Notes: generated by a model from the sequence alone, not told the origin. 64,000 nucleotides of DNA from Desulfofarcimen acetoxidans DSM 771 (GCF_000024205.1 NC_013216.1:3596001-3660000), one strand, 5' to 3'. Counted from the first letter of the stretch, positions 9,770-18,889 are shown. Numbers and translations are program-made.

Positions 9770-9882
9770 CAGCTTTTCGTGAAATTGGGCAGGCATATTT
9801 GAACAGTAAAAAAGAGTTGGATAAAAAGGTGCCGGGACTTGCGGAATTTGTAAACGCGGCTATTAGGCATATCTACCAGTAG
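9770..9882 (+). pseudogene. C-terminal relic, possibly TipAS-type effector domain
   Basis: The plus strand encodes REIGQAYLNSKKELDKKVPG then LAEFVNAAIRHIYQ and a stop at 9880-9882, with no start codon and no upstream domain. The pattern recalls the end of the drug-binding domain of TipA-like MerR regulators. It is only about 37 codons, so this is a weak call. Confidence 0.3.
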
Positions 9883-10088
9883 CCGATTTCTGTTCTCCCA
9901 AAATGATTATCTTGTGGGCACGATAGAAACGGCAACCAGGTTGAACCAAACCAACGATTTAACCCTTCTTTGCCATCATGTTTCATATTTTTCTTCACAA
10001 ACTCCACCCGTAGCGGGTTGAAACCCGCATTCACCAACCAATCAGAATACTCTTCCACGCCATAAAAAGACATTTGCAACAAGAACAT
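9873..10088 (-). pseudogene. SAM methyltransferase C-terminal relic
   Basis: 71 codons with YGVEEYSDWLVNAGFNPLR and MKHDGKEGLNRWFGSTWLPF, which matches the tail of class I methyltransferases that follow a motif such as WIRTTWLPY. The SAM-binding half is absent. The 5' end is cut exactly where dispersed repeat copy 2 begins. Confidence 0.45.
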
Positions 10089-10165
10089 GAAACCGAAAGA
10101 GTAACTTTTCTACTTAAAATAAAAATAAGCTCGCCAGCCAAAGACAGCGAGCCTTTTATTTTCTT
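10072..10165. repeat. dispersed repeat family A, copy 2
   Basis: TTTGCAACAAGAACATG, ACCGAAAGAGTAAC, AAATAAAAATAAGCTCGCC and CAGCCAAAG follow in the family order. Here the end is intact: GCTCGC, a 12-base loop containing CAGCCAAAG, GCGAGC and TTTT. This is a hairpin followed by T, placed right after the recombinase tail on the plus strand. Confidence 0.6.
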
Positions 10166-10190
10166 ATATAAACCGCTGAGGCTGCATTTC

Positions 10191-10376
10191 CTAAACAGCC
10201 TCCCTATAATAATTCTCCGATAAACTCATAAACAGTGTATTCCAAGCAATCTCTATATCCAGCTTCGGCCTATTATACTCGCAAATTTCATCTGTTTCCC
10301 CTATAACTATCTCATCAATCAGCAGGCTAACTGACTTTATTCTCGGGTGATTCATTAGACTCTCCCTCGCAAAAAG
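10191..10376 (-). pseudogene. serine recombinase tail, second relic
   Basis: The minus strand reads SLLIDEIVIGETDEI, EYNRPKLDIEIAWNT and SLSENYYREAV then stop, closely matching the end of the relic at 755-1130. Nothing upstream of about 60 codons survives. Both relics have a family-A repeat beyond their stop codon, which suggests the repeat travelled as the 3' flank of this recombinase. Confidence 0.5.
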
Positions 10377-10558
10377 ACTTACCTTTTGATGGTAAACCCT
10401 TTTAAAATTTGAATTCTTTCAACTACCCTACTTCATAACTTTTTTCGGCTATTCCGATTATCGTGTTGAAATTGATAAAATCATTTCCAGTTAATCAGCT
10501 TATTTGTTGTACATAATTTGTGAAATGTGATATTAACGTAGTATTTAATAATATCCTA

Positions 10559-10728
10559 TTGACAACTGGACATATTACTCTTAAACTGTGTGTTAATAAA
10601 ATATTAACATTGTTTCTAGGGTTCCGCGATTAAACTATCGGACAGGTCCGAGAGAAACTGCACGTATATCGTGTTCACGGAGGGACAAAAGCCCGGGAGG
10701 ATATTTAATTTATATCCCCGGGTTTTTT
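10559..10728 (+). ncRNA. guanidine-I (ykkC) riboswitch with promoter and terminator
   Basis: TTGACA (10559-10564), 17 bases and TAAACT form the promoter. The aptamer follows from about 10614: CTAGGGTTCCG, GGTCCGAGAGAAACTG, then CACGGAGGGACAAAAGCCCG, which are the hallmark conserved blocks of the guanidine-I class. The last block overlaps a terminator whose arms CCCGGG pair across 10692-10722, followed by six T. Guanidine binding should hold the aptamer and prevent the terminator, turning on the exporter gene that starts 30 bases later. Confidence 0.93.
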
Positions 10729-10757
10729 ATTTTTGTCAATTAGAAAGGAGTATCAAT

Positions 10758-11075
10758 ATGGCTTGGGTCTATTTATTAATAGCTGCATTGTTTGAGGTAG
10801 TCTGGGCAATTTCATTAAAACAAACTAATGGCTTTACTCGGATAACACCATCTATCCTAACTATTTCCGGAATTGTGATAAGTTTTTATTTTTTAGCATG
10901 TGCTACTAAAACTTTGCCAATTGGAACCGCTTATGCTATTTGGACTGGAATTGGTGCAGTTGGTGTAGCTATCTTAGAAATAATATTTCTAGGTGAGCCT
11001 ATAAATCCCTATCGAATCATATTTCTGATATTGATAATAGCTGGGGTCGTTGGCTTTAAATTTCTTGGTCAATAA
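10758..11075 (+). CDS. gdx: guanidinium exporter, SMR family
   Basis: 105 residues with four membrane helices, the usual SMR size. The start MAWVYLLIAALFEVVWA carries the conserved membrane Glu (residue 13) that couples proton and substrate binding, and LKQTNGFTR follows as in the Gdx/SugE subtype. GAAAGGAG precedes ATG 10758. A longer frame from 10671 lies inside the riboswitch and is not used. Control by a guanidine-I riboswitch makes guanidinium the expected substrate. Confidence 0.92.
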   Translation: MAWVYLLIAALFEVVWAISLKQTNGFTRITPSILTISGIVISFYFLACATKTLPIGTAYAIWTGIGAVGVAILEIIFLGEPINPYRIIFLILIIAGVVGFKFLGQ

Positions 11076-11089
11076 AAACACATATGATG

Positions 11090-11210
11090 CACAACATTAA
11101 CACAATGTGCAACAAGAACATTTAATCTAAGAATAAACCTTACTACTTAAAATAAAAATAAACTCGCCAGCCAAAGCCCGTGGGTCCTGTTTGTTTAAGT
11201 TTAATATACA
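11090..11210. repeat. dispersed repeat family A, copy 3
   Basis: ATTAACACAATGTGCAACAA, a diverged middle, AAATAAAAATAAACTCGCC and CAGCCAAAGCCCG follow the family order. The right edge continues GTCCTGTTTGTTTAA and TTTTCCTTG, a string shared with 14905-14955 just before the duplicated oxidoreductase segment. Confidence 0.55.
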
Positions 11211-11248
11211 TTTTCCTTGAAATGTGCAATTTTCATGCACTGATAAAC

Positions 11249-11297
11249 TTGACTAGATAATGTTAGCATGATAACATTAATGTTATCATACTAACAT
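11249..11297 (+). promoter_or_regulatory. promoter with 38-bp operator palindrome
   Basis: TTGACT (11249-11254), 17 bases and TAACAT (11272-11277) form a promoter toward the second marR gene. Positions 11260-11297 form an inverted repeat with arms of 19 bases (left arm ATGTTAGCATGATAACATT) and a single mismatch between arms. The -10 element lies inside it. This is a strong candidate for an autoregulatory site. Confidence 0.75.
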
Positions 11298-11317
11298 ATG
11301 GTGAGGGGGATTAAACT

Positions 11318-11776
11318 ATAAAGCAAAACGGAGATGCACAGGATTACTGCCTTTCGAAACGCACGTTATATGAATTAAAATCAACCTGGGATGCTATAGA
11401 GGATGTTTTTTCTATGCATTTTGCCCGTTACGGCCTTTCCTCGGCAAAATTCAACGCTTTAATTCATCTTTATATGGCCGGTGACCGGGGATTAACGCAG
11501 TCAGAATTAGGTAATAAAGTAATGGTCTCCAGACCTACAATCTCTGGGCTTATAGAGAGATTGGAAAAAGAAGACCTGGTGCTTCGAAATACTGACCCCG
11601 CCGATAAAAGAGTGTTCCGGGTTTGCCTTACTAACAGGGCTTTTGTACTTATGCACGCCTTTCTCCCCGTACACAATGATTACATGCATAAAGTCATGTT
11701 GACTCTAGACAGACACGAAAAGGAAGCATTGATTTCACTGCTGGAAAAAATCAAAAAAGGATTAGAACGAGTTTAA
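11318..11776 (+). CDS. MarR-family regulator, start codon uncertain
   Basis: The winged-helix core is clear: LTQSELGNKVMVSRPTISGL for the DNA-binding helices and NTDPADKRVFRVCLT for the wing. The first ATG (11414) would delete the first dimerisation helix. In frame upstream, KQNGDAQDYCLSKRTLYELK and STWDAIEDVF look like genuine family sequence back to a stop at 11312. The only codon at the right distance from the ribosome site GTGAGGGGG is ATA at 11318. Either AUA is used or an ATG has mutated. The gene is followed after 28 bases by the DUF3786 gene and is probably cotranscribed. Confidence 0.75.
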   Translation: MKQNGDAQDYCLSKRTLYELKSTWDAIEDVFSMHFARYGLSSAKFNALIHLYMAGDRGLTQSELGNKVMVSRPTISGLIERLEKEDLVLRNTDPADKRVFRVCLTNRAFVLMHAFLPVHNDYMHKVMLTLDRHEKEALISLLEKIKKGLERV

Positions 11777-11804
11777 TGCTGTTTTTGAAAAGAGGTTATA
11801 ATTT

Positions 11805-12605
11805 ATGTCTCAACTAAATAATCCTCTGGAAATTTATAAGTTACTACCAAAATCAAATTGCAGACAATGCCAAGTACCGACATGCCTGGCCTTTGCCACT
11901 TCGGTAATCAATGGTCATAAAAGTCTCGGCGACTGCCCTCACCTGGGAAATGATATAACTGAAAGATTTGATATAAAAATACATAAGCGGGTGACTATTG
12001 AACAGCAGCAGCAGCAAATACTGGGACAACTAAAAAGAGAAATTACCAACATAGATTTTTATTCATCAGCGAAAAGACTGGGAGCATCGCTCTCTGGCGA
12101 GAAATTAAAAATCAAGTGTCTCGGAAAAGACTTTTTTGTTGATTCCAATGGTAATATTACATCTGATTGCCACGTAATTACATGGTTATCATTACCATTA
12201 CTGGACTATGTTTTGTCATGTTCAGGAAAAAATGTTACCGGAGAATGGGTTCCCTTTAGGGAACTGAAAAACGGGATGACATGGATTCCGCTTTATGAGC
12301 CGATATGTGAAAAACCTCTGAAACATATTGCAGATACCCATACTGATTTTTTTGAAATGATTTTACATTTGTTTGGTGGAAAGCTAGCGACGATAAATTA
12401 TTCCTCTGATATTTCGCTAGTTTTACACCCCCTACCGAGAGTCCCAATTCTCATTTGTTATTGCAAGCCGGAAGACGAACTTGAATCCAAACTCAATATA
12501 TTTTTCGATTCCACAGCAGAAGATAATCTCAACATTCAATCAGTCTTTGGTATTACCGCAGGGCTTGTTAGGATGTTAGAAAAAATCTCTCTCAGGCACT
12601 GTTAA
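11805..12605 (+). CDS. Fe-S cluster protein with DUF3786 domain
   Basis: 266 residues. Residues 15-50 carry NCRQCQVPTCLAFA and a further Cys in GDCPHL, the four-cysteine Fe-S motif also found in the corrinoid acetyl-CoA synthase large subunit. The rest matches what I know as DUF3786, common in anaerobes next to corrinoid methyltransferases. A role as a small electron carrier or activator is inference. GAGGT precedes the ATG. It lies directly behind a MarR gene, which may control it. Confidence 0.7.
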   Translation: MSQLNNPLEIYKLLPKSNCRQCQVPTCLAFATSVINGHKSLGDCPHLGNDITERFDIKIHKRVTIEQQQQQILGQLKREITNIDFYSSAKRLGASLSGEKLKIKCLGKDFFVDSNGNITSDCHVITWLSLPLLDYVLSCSGKNVTGEWVPFRELKNGMTWIPLYEPICEKPLKHIADTHTDFFEMILHLFGGKLATINYSSDISLVLHPLPRVPILICYCKPEDELESKLNIFFDSTAEDNLNIQSVFGITAGLVRMLEKISLRHC

Positions 12606-12740
12606 GAATTTTATTATTATTTTTTATATGAGATTAAATTATGAAAGGAAGATCTTTTTATATCCATATAAGATTACCGACCACATCTTAACGTTAAAAA
12701 ACTTTATTTATATATGAACCCCTCAAAATAAAAAAATAGC

Positions 12741-12975
12741 ACATTATAATCACAATGTGTAACAAGAAGATGTAACCGCGAAAGTAAGCCTTTCTACCCA
12801 AACTAAACAACTATGCTCGCCAGCCAAAGGGCCTGTTGACAAACTATGCTTTTATACAAAAAAGGGGGTTGAGAACCCAAGAAAATCAAGGGTTTTCAGG
12901 CACCTTTTTCGTGAAAGATTGATCTTATGTCATTTGTCAACAGCCCTCAAAGCCAGTGAGCCTTATTTTTAGGTT
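12741..12975. repeat. dispersed repeat family A, copy 4, interrupted by a MITE
   Basis: Family blocks ATCACAATGTGTAACAAGAA, AAGTAAGCCTTTCTACCC and GCTCGCCAGCCAAAG run to 12829. The repeat then resumes at 12948 with CAAAGCCAGTGAGCC and T-rich sequence, completing the GCTCGC hairpin. The intervening 118 bases are the inserted element. The remainder of 12606-13184 is AT-rich and shows no gene. Confidence 0.6.
12830..12947. repeat. complete 118-bp MITE with TIRs and possible CAAAG duplication
   Basis: The ends GGCCTGTTGACAAA and TTTGTCAACAGCCC are imperfect inverted repeats (one extra C on the left). CAAAG stands directly on the left and one base beyond the right end, consistent with a 5-bp target duplication. 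Inside is a run of A and G, and no reading frame. Removing it restores the uninterrupted form of the family-A hairpin seen at 10120-10160, which is good evidence of insertion. Confidence 0.6.
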
Positions 12976-13184
12976 TTATTTACTAATGCTTTTTTTGGGG
13001 AAATTTATACCAGCTTTATCCGGTAATTATTTAGTAACTATTAAAATATCTTAAAAATTCGGCCTTAACGTAAATAAAAATTAACATTAGCTTATAAAGG
13101 GTTTTTTAAACAATTATAGAATAGTAAAATTGATATATACACCATCTAAACAATAATATTTATACGGGATACTATGAAGTGAAC

Positions 13185-13258
13185 TCTATAATTTGGGCAT
13201 CTGGGGTTTACTGAGTAAGTGATGCAACCGGCCACTATTTTAAAATAGTGGCTATTTT
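13185..13258 (+). promoter_or_regulatory. structured leader before the chemotaxis-type gene
   Basis: GGGCATCTGGGGTTTACTG and GTGATGCAACCGGCC precede a perfect palindrome GCCACTATTTTAAAATAGTG (13231 onward) and T-rich sequence, resembling an intrinsic terminator 35 bases before the ATG. GATGCAA next to CCGGCC faintly recalls c-di-GMP-I riboswitches, but the GAAA tetraloop and full conserved core are not evident. Attenuation is plausible; the ligand is unknown. Confidence 0.35.
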
Positions 13259-13292
13259 ATATCATAAAAATATAATTGGGGAGGTTAAAATC

Positions 13293-14120
13293 ATGGACAT
13301 ATCATGGAGTGATATAATTAATTCCTCCAAGTGTTTTAAATTAATCTGGGGTGCTGAAGTGGCTATTTCTATTACTGATCTTAAAGAGTTTAAATATTAT
13401 GAGCCCGGTATAGCAATTAATCATAATGTAAAAAAAGGAGACTTAATTAAGCCAGGATCATTAACGGATAGGGTAATTAAAAATCAATCCCGTATAGTAG
13501 ATAAAATAACAGATATAAATATTTATGGCTTTGCATATGTGGGTAAGGCTGCTCCAATTTTTACAGATAATAGAAAAATGATCGGTACTATTGGTATTTT
13601 TATGCCAATTACTACGTATGAAGCACTTTTAGAACATGCTGACAAATTATTGATATCCTTGGATACTGTAAATAATTCAACAACTAATCTCTCCTCTGCT
13701 TCTCAGGAACTGGCATCAGTAACAGTTGACTTATCTAACGAAGTAGACACTATTAATAATAATATTCGACAAACAGATATGGTTTTAAATTTAATTAAAG
13801 AAATATCCTCCCAAACACACCTACTTGGGTTAAACGCAGCCATTGAAGCAGCAAGGGCTGGTGACCTGGGTAGGGGGTTCAATGTAGTGGCAGGGGAAAT
13901 AAGAAAATTGGCAAGTCGCACAAATGGTTCTATTAAGGAAGTGGCAGATATATTACTTAAAATAACGAGTGCTATACAAGAGCTAGATCAACATATTAAT
14001 CAAATTTCAACTATAGCTGAAGAACAGGCATCCTCAATGGAAGAGGTTGCCATATCAATTGAAGGTTGTCAAGGTATTTCAAATAAGTTAAAAGAAATAG
14101 CTGCAGAGTTAGTAAAATAG
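13293..14120 (+). CDS. soluble methyl-accepting-type signalling protein
   Basis: 275 residues from ATG 13293, with GGGGAGG eight bases upstream. Residues 1-120 form a sensor module without membrane helices ([20 protein letters not shown] resembles a PAS/Cache-like fold). Residues 120-275 are a short signalling helix pair whose tip is [20 protein letters not shown] then [20 protein letters not shown], the chemoreceptor hairpin. It is far shorter than classical receptors and cytoplasmic, like small Clostridial receptor-like proteins. It probably works with CheA/CheW encoded elsewhere. Confidence 0.85.
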   Translation: MDISWSDIINSSKCFKLIWGAEVAISITDLKEFKYYEPGIAINHNVKKGDLIKPGSLTDRVIKNQSRIVDKITDINIYGFAYVGKAAPIFTDNRKMIGTIGIFMPITTYEALLEHADKLLISLDTVNNSTTNLSSASQELASVTVDLSNEVDTINNNIRQTDMVLNLIKEISSQTHLLGLNAAIEAARAGDLGRGFNVVAGEIRKLASRTNGSIKEVADILLKITSAIQELDQHINQISTIAEEQASSMEEVAISIEGCQGISNKLKEIAAELVK

Positions 14121-14660
14121 GCAACTTTACGACCAGCCATTTAAACTGAAAACTTTCTGAATAAAGCTAATATTTACATAATTGCAGCTCATAAGAATGT
14201 TATTAATAGCATCCTTTTCCATACTTTCTTTTAGGTCAGGACTTCATTTAAAAATACTTTTTTATTTCAGCAGTATTATGTACGACTTTAACACAAAGAA
14301 AACTATTGTTTGTGATATTGATTTTTTTAAAGATTCCTTACACCAACAATATGGTTAGAATATGGGGTAGCTTCTAATTCATATCGCCGGATAAATTCAA
14401 GCTTGGAGCAGCTATTGATGATATCTGTGGGAGTAACTGCATTTGCACTGTTCAGTGATTACGACAGGACACTTTAAAAGTGGCAACTTAATGAGAAATT
14501 ATTCAAAGTTACATTGAAGGCTGTCAACAATGATCGTATTCAGAGGCAACAATCCATACATCAGTTTATTTTCAAAATGCTAGGTCTAAAACCTTCGTCT
14601 TTAGGCGAACAGCTTTAGTGTGATTATTTTGAGAAGGAAAAGGATAACATTCACATAGAG
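14121..14660. other. 540-bp stretch without an intact gene
   Basis: Two short plus-strand pieces look like former coding sequence: DKFKLGAAIDDICGSNCICT near 14390-14455, and LKAVNNDRIQRQQSIHQFIF near 14515-14580. Each ends in stops. The last 60 bases contain the AACCTTCGTCTTTAGGCGAA string that commonly sits at the left end of IS200/IS605 elements and belongs with the tnpA relic that follows. Confidence 0.4.
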
Positions 14661-14669
14661 GTGAATGTT

Positions 14670-14830
14670 ATGACAGAATATAGTAAAAGTAGTCACTCGG
14701 TATATGATATAAAATATCATATTGTATGGGTTACAAAATATAGATACAAGGTATTACGCGATAAAGTAGCGTTGAGATTAAGAGATTTGATCAGGCAAAG
14801 CTGTCAAAGTAAGTCTACCGAGAGAAGCTC
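14670..14830 (+). pseudogene. IS200/IS605 tnpA, 5' fragment
   Basis: From ATG 14670, SHSVYDIKYHIVWVTKYRYK is the diagnostic N-terminus of Y1 HUH transposases. After about 53 codons the homology stops, before the HUH motif and the catalytic tyrosine. The following bases belong to repeat family A. The left end hairpin region precedes it. It is inactive. Confidence 0.7.
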
Positions 14831-14915
14831 GCCATTCAATTTTCTCATGGAATCATTATGGACACAAGAATTACTCCCCATTCCGCAACGACAGCCAAAG
14901 CCAGCGAGTCCTGTT

Positions 14916-15763
14916 GTTTAAAGTTTGATGTAAAATTTCCTTGTTTTACGAAATATAAAGTTTTTTTTGAGACTAAAGTCTAACTTTTAATTTTATTTAA
15001 TATGCCTCCGGCCATATCGATAAAATTTATTCCTGTATTATAAATAGCCTGTTTAATACCAGGTGTATTAATCATTGCTACTAACCTGTCAAGGCCTTCG
15101 TTATCGAGATTTTCATATGGGGCTCTAATTGCTGAAATGTTTTCCACGTGTTTTTGTAAAGGTTTAACAAGAGATTCGTAATCCAAATCATGGATCATTG
15201 CTCTTGCAGCCAAAATACCACTTATAAGAGCTTCAACAGCACCTGTACCAAGTAATCTTTCTGTTAACCCAGCAGAACGACCCACAAGTAAAACATTGCC
15301 TGACTTAAAGTTACTTACCCTACCAGTAGAGAATATTGGTAATGAAAACTTATAATAAAACTCCAGATGTGCCAAATTTTCTTCTTCTAAAAAATTAGTA
15401 TATAACCTATCCATTTCATATTCACTGCAACCGATGTTACATAAACCTATTATAGCCTGGGTAGAACTCCATGGCGCAAGCCTGGCATATCCTTGACCTG
15501 CATAACGGGTATTAAAATAAACTGTCGATGAAGTTGATTCAAAAGTTCCAAAGACCAGCCCTCCCCTAAGATGTACTACCCCATAGTCTATCCATAATCC
15601 CATTTCCTTTGCCGCAGTATCTTTACCGGTTGCAACCACTACATAATCATATTTTTTGGATAGTTCCTTATAATCTGCTGCCCGGTTGAAGTAAACCGGT
15701 GTTTTTTTTAGTAATGTAAATAATTGATTTTCAACAGATTCTCTATGTTTCCCCCGGGTCATG
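14916..15763. repeat. 848-base duplicated segment, copy A
   Basis: This matches 20792-21639 without any indel; I see only a handful of substitutions (for example near 15098, 15119, 15162, 15168, 15188 and 15324), so identity is about 99 percent. It covers the 3' flank and last 260 codons of the FAD oxidoreductase gene. The copies are direct repeats 5.9 kb apart and bracket two transposase regions, so recombination between them would delete that DNA. Confidence 0.9.
14980..15762 (-). pseudogene. FAD oxidoreductase, 5'-truncated copy
   Basis: The 260 codons equal residues 96-355 of the complete gene at 20856-21923 with a few substitutions. The FAD-binding N-terminus (GAGLAGLA) is missing, so it cannot be an active enzyme. 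The truncation point coincides exactly with the edge of the duplicated segment, and foreign coding sequence of the opposite strand begins right there. Confidence 0.85.
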
Positions 15764-16472
15764 TCAATGGCTTGATACTCTTAATTGGCCTGATTGGTCT
15801 GGTATAAAATTAAAGGATTATTTGAAAATACAGTCAGCTCCTTCCGGGTATGCTCCTGGATCTGCAGAGGGATGGCACTTAAATGAAACTGTCTGGTATC
15901 AAACTTTCGAGCTTGATCCGGAAAAAAAGGTTACCGTTACCGAACAGCCAGCACCTCAACAACCCACCAATACTGATTATTATATTTCTGGTTGTATACT
16001 TAAAGATGATCCGCAACCAGATGGGGATATGTATAGCGCAACTTGGGTTATGGGAGTAAGGACAATTGATAATAAGTCCTATAATATAACAGAACCCATA
16101 AGAGCTAGAATTAAAATTTATCAATTTGGCCCGACAAAAGTTTTACCTGGTGTTCAAATTTTAGGAGGTGATTTACCACCTGATCCAATACCTAAACAGT
16201 TAGTAGTAGATGAAGAAATGGTATTTACAAAAGAAAATCCGGCATGGGTTAGGAAAATCAGTTTTCCTGCACCTACCCAAGAAGGTGGATATGGTCTCTT
16301 TGTTACCCATCAAAATATTGTTAAAGACGATTATTGGAATGGTGTATCTTGTGGAGTGAGTGATGGTCTACCTGTATCACGTTTCGCTAGTTGTATGTCA
16401 TCAGATGATGCTGACGCAGGATTTCTACCGTGGGATTATATCACAGCAAAATACGGTATATATCCACGTTAG
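15764..16472 (+). pseudogene. N-terminally cut protein of unknown function
   Basis: The frame open through 16472 begins at the duplication edge with QWLDTLNWPDWSGIKLKDYL and continues QSAPSGYAPGSAEGWHLNE and WYQTFELDPEKKVTVTE. The later part is rich in Pro, Asp and Gly and lacks membrane helices. Sequence upstream of the TTG at 15822 still looks coding, so the true N-terminus was replaced by the inserted oxidoreductase fragment. I recognise no domain. Confidence 0.5.
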
Positions 16473-16654
16473 ATGTCAACCCACAACTAACCCTGAAAAC
16501 CGAAGATAATTAGAGTTTGTTGTAGCTGGAAATTTCCAGCTCGCGGATGTAGCAGTGCAGCAGTAACGCAACAATGCTCAAACCCGCATCATTATTGGAT
16601 TTCTGTAAAAAAGATTAATGTAAGCAACTAGTAAAACTGTAAACACAGAAAAAC

Positions 16655-16705
16655 ACAAAACCCGCCGTAATCGCCCATCATGGGAGAAAACGGCGGGTTT
16701 CTGTT
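16655..16705. terminator. strong terminator hairpin
   Basis: AACCCGCCGT (16659-16668) pairs with ACGGCGGGTT (16690-16699), followed by TCTGTTTT, with a loop of 21 bases. It ends transcription from the plus strand after 16472. The rest of 16473-16818 shows no gene. Confidence 0.75.
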
Positions 16706-16818
16706 TTGTACGTTATGTTAACTAAGAAAAATTTGTCTATTATTGTCGGAATATTATTCTATTGAAATAAAAGGATTTATAGTTTTTTTATTGAAAATAA
16801 ATAAATATGTTTTATAAT

Positions 16819-17787
16819 TTATAAGTATTTTACCATGGTAGTAACAGGCAGGGTAGTTAACAGCATCCACTCTATTGGCTTTTCTCCTTCGGGTGGCGAT
16901 TGTTCCTGAACAAGCAGGGCATTAAGAGTAGGTGCAGCTAATTTTTCTTTTCCCCGATGTTTCGGTGGTTTTAAGGTAACAGTGGCAGCCTGTAAGGTAA
17001 GAACAACAGCCTCTCGTTCTGGGCGCTTATCGGCACGTGGTATATTGATAACCGTACGGCCCAATACCGGGGCGCTTTCAACAACAGGCCATAGGTAATC
17101 ATGCGACTGATCAATGCGGCGGTTCCAAGCAGCACGGACCAAGATATCATACTGATTAGCGCTGGCTAGGAGAAAGAGGTCAAAAATATCACTTTCTCTG
17201 TCACCCACCATTACTACTTTGGTAAAGGGAGAAACCGTTTCGGCTACTTCCCGGGTAACATCAATCCAGCGAACACTTTCCTTGTCTTCGATAGGTCGCT
17301 TTTTATGTGTTTTCTCCTTGGGTTCTAGTGAACGTACCCATAAGCGATGGGCCAAGATTCCTAATGGAACTCCTTCAGCGGATGCAGCAAGACAAGAATG
17401 TAGAAAGAAGCCGGAAAGACCCGCTTGACCGATAGGTCCCAACCCTTTTGTTTCTCGATGTAAGGTATAGTTGAAAATGGTGGTATCTTGGATGGCCAAA
17501 ACCACCGGTTGATTCTTGATTTTTTCTATAGTGGCCTTTCTGTGTGCATCATATATGGCTTCAACAGTTACTTTCTCGTTATCAAAGAAACGATAGGCAG
17601 CCTTGACATCGCTCCACTGACCAAGTGCTTCAGGCAAAGATTTTTCTGGATGCTCAATAAGGCTTGCAGCCAGTGAAACCAGTCGATGAGTGAGACGGGT
17701 ATCACCAAAGTTAGCCGTACCGCACTCTTTAGTTGCCCAAAGCATTGATTGATTTGTTGGTTTGAGAGATACAGGTAAATTATTCAT
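16819..17787 (-). pseudogene. IS4-family transposase, C-terminally truncated
   Basis: 322 residues begin with the IS4 DNA-binding domain (WATKECGTANFGDTRLTHRL, PEALGQWSDVKAAYRFFDNE). The DDE core follows with IQDTTIFNYT (first Asp) and MVGDRESDIFDLF (second Asp). After LLTTLPVTT the frame ends in MVKYL and stop. Full-length relatives continue about 130 residues with the catalytic Glu in a WxIERYH-type motif. The third catalytic residue is therefore missing and the protein should be inactive. Confidence 0.8.
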
Positions 17788-17954
17788 GAGACAATTTTAG
17801 AAAATTTTTGACAATGCGTCCATTACCATATTTAAGCATCATAACCGATTTGGGTAATTTATCACACATTTTCTGCGTATAGCATAAGCAGATTCATTCT
17901 ATCTTACTCAAGGACTTATGGGTAAAGATAAGGACTTTAGCCATGGGGAGAAAT

Positions 17955-18506
17955 TCAAAGCTTTTCGGGTTTACTTAAAAAAAATATCTTCCCACTTTTA
18001 GTATGACCAATAACTTTAATCTGCGAATTTAACGGCCCGCTATAAAGGTTAAACCATATCCTCAAACCACCTTCCGTTTGAATTATTTTAGCCTGTTTTT
18101 CTTGTTTTATACCTTTTATACCGCTTGTTTCCACTACCACTCGTTCAATTTCTGGATCTTTATTTATCCCATAAATTAGGGATAATGATACATCGCTAAA
18201 ATGTAAGGCACAGTAGTGCAAATCATTACCGGTGTTTAAGTCAACCCTTCCACCAGCCATAACACATTTCCATCCCCCCCGGACATCTTTAACAAGACCA
18301 GCGTTTACTCCCCCATCTTGTTCATAAAAAAACAGAACACCATTCTTTATCAACTCAAGGTGATAGATCTTATTAACTTTTAGATTTTCCTCTTGCATTA
18401 CGAGGAAAATCTGTTCTTTTATTCGTTTTTCATTAGACTCATTTTGCGAACATACGTAAATTATAACTAGACAGAGTAAGCCTATTAGAAATAGTTTTTT
18501 TTTCAT
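17955..18506 (-). CDS. secreted or anchored protein, unknown
   Basis: 183 residues with a classic N-terminal export signal (MKKKLFLIGLLCLVIIYVC). The Cys is preceded by V, a poor lipobox, so lipid attachment is uncertain. The mature part is mostly beta and includes KNGVLFFYEQDGGVNAGLVK and GGWKCVMAGGRVDLNTGNDL, reminiscent of Firmicute surface proteins of unknown role. No neighbour suggests a function. Between it and 18774 nothing further is seen. Confidence 0.6.
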   Translation of the reverse strand: MKKKLFLIGLLCLVIIYVCSQNESNEKRIKEQIFLVMQEENLKVNKIYHLELIKNGVLFFYEQDGGVNAGLVKDVRGGWKCVMAGGRVDLNTGNDLHYCALHFSDVSLSLIYGINKDPEIERVVVETSGIKGIKQEKQAKIIQTEGGLRIWFNLYSGPLNSQIKVIGHTKSGKIFFLSKPEKL

Positions 18507-18773
18507 TTCGGTTCCTCAACTTTAATTTTATGGTTTTTTATTAACCACCAGAGTTGGGGTTTGTGTAGCAATGGAACAAAAAAGGCAATAGTGATACTAT
18601 TATTTAACAGACTATTTTTAACATGATGGTATAATATTGCCTAGCTAATCCCGGTTATTCTTTACTATTTCGCTAATGCTGTATTCTTTTTGGTTATATA
18701 ATTAAATTAAAAGTTTTTTTGATATTTTTATCTTTGACTTTGGGTATTGCATTCTCCAAACCTTTCTTAATGA

Positions 18774-18886
18774 CCCACCTTCCGCAAGTTAAAAATTTAG
18801 ACCTGTAAAATAGTGGAGCATAAGTAATATTAATTACAACCATAAAAATAACTGATCCATAAGCTGGAAGGATTTCTGTTTTTTGT
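18774..18886 (+). repeat. dispersed repeat family B, copy 1
   Basis: This 113-base noncoding segment matches the reverse complement of 62054-62163 at roughly nine bases in ten; shared cores include AAAATAGTGGAGCATAAGTA and TTAATTACAACCATAAAAAT. One copy lies before an intact transposase gene, the other before the RHS relic. A 65-codon minus-strand frame across it is not conserved in the second copy, so I do not call a gene. Confidence 0.65.
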
Positions 18887-18889
18887 GAC

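Noticed and set aside
10671..10757. Longer Gdx start at 10671
   Set aside because: It would translate the riboswitch and terminator; ATG 10758 has the ribosome site and the family N-terminus.
13185..13258. c-di-GMP-I riboswitch
   Set aside because: Only a short ATGCAA/CCGGCC resemblance; the GNRA tetraloop and receptor core are absent, so I list it only as a leader structure.
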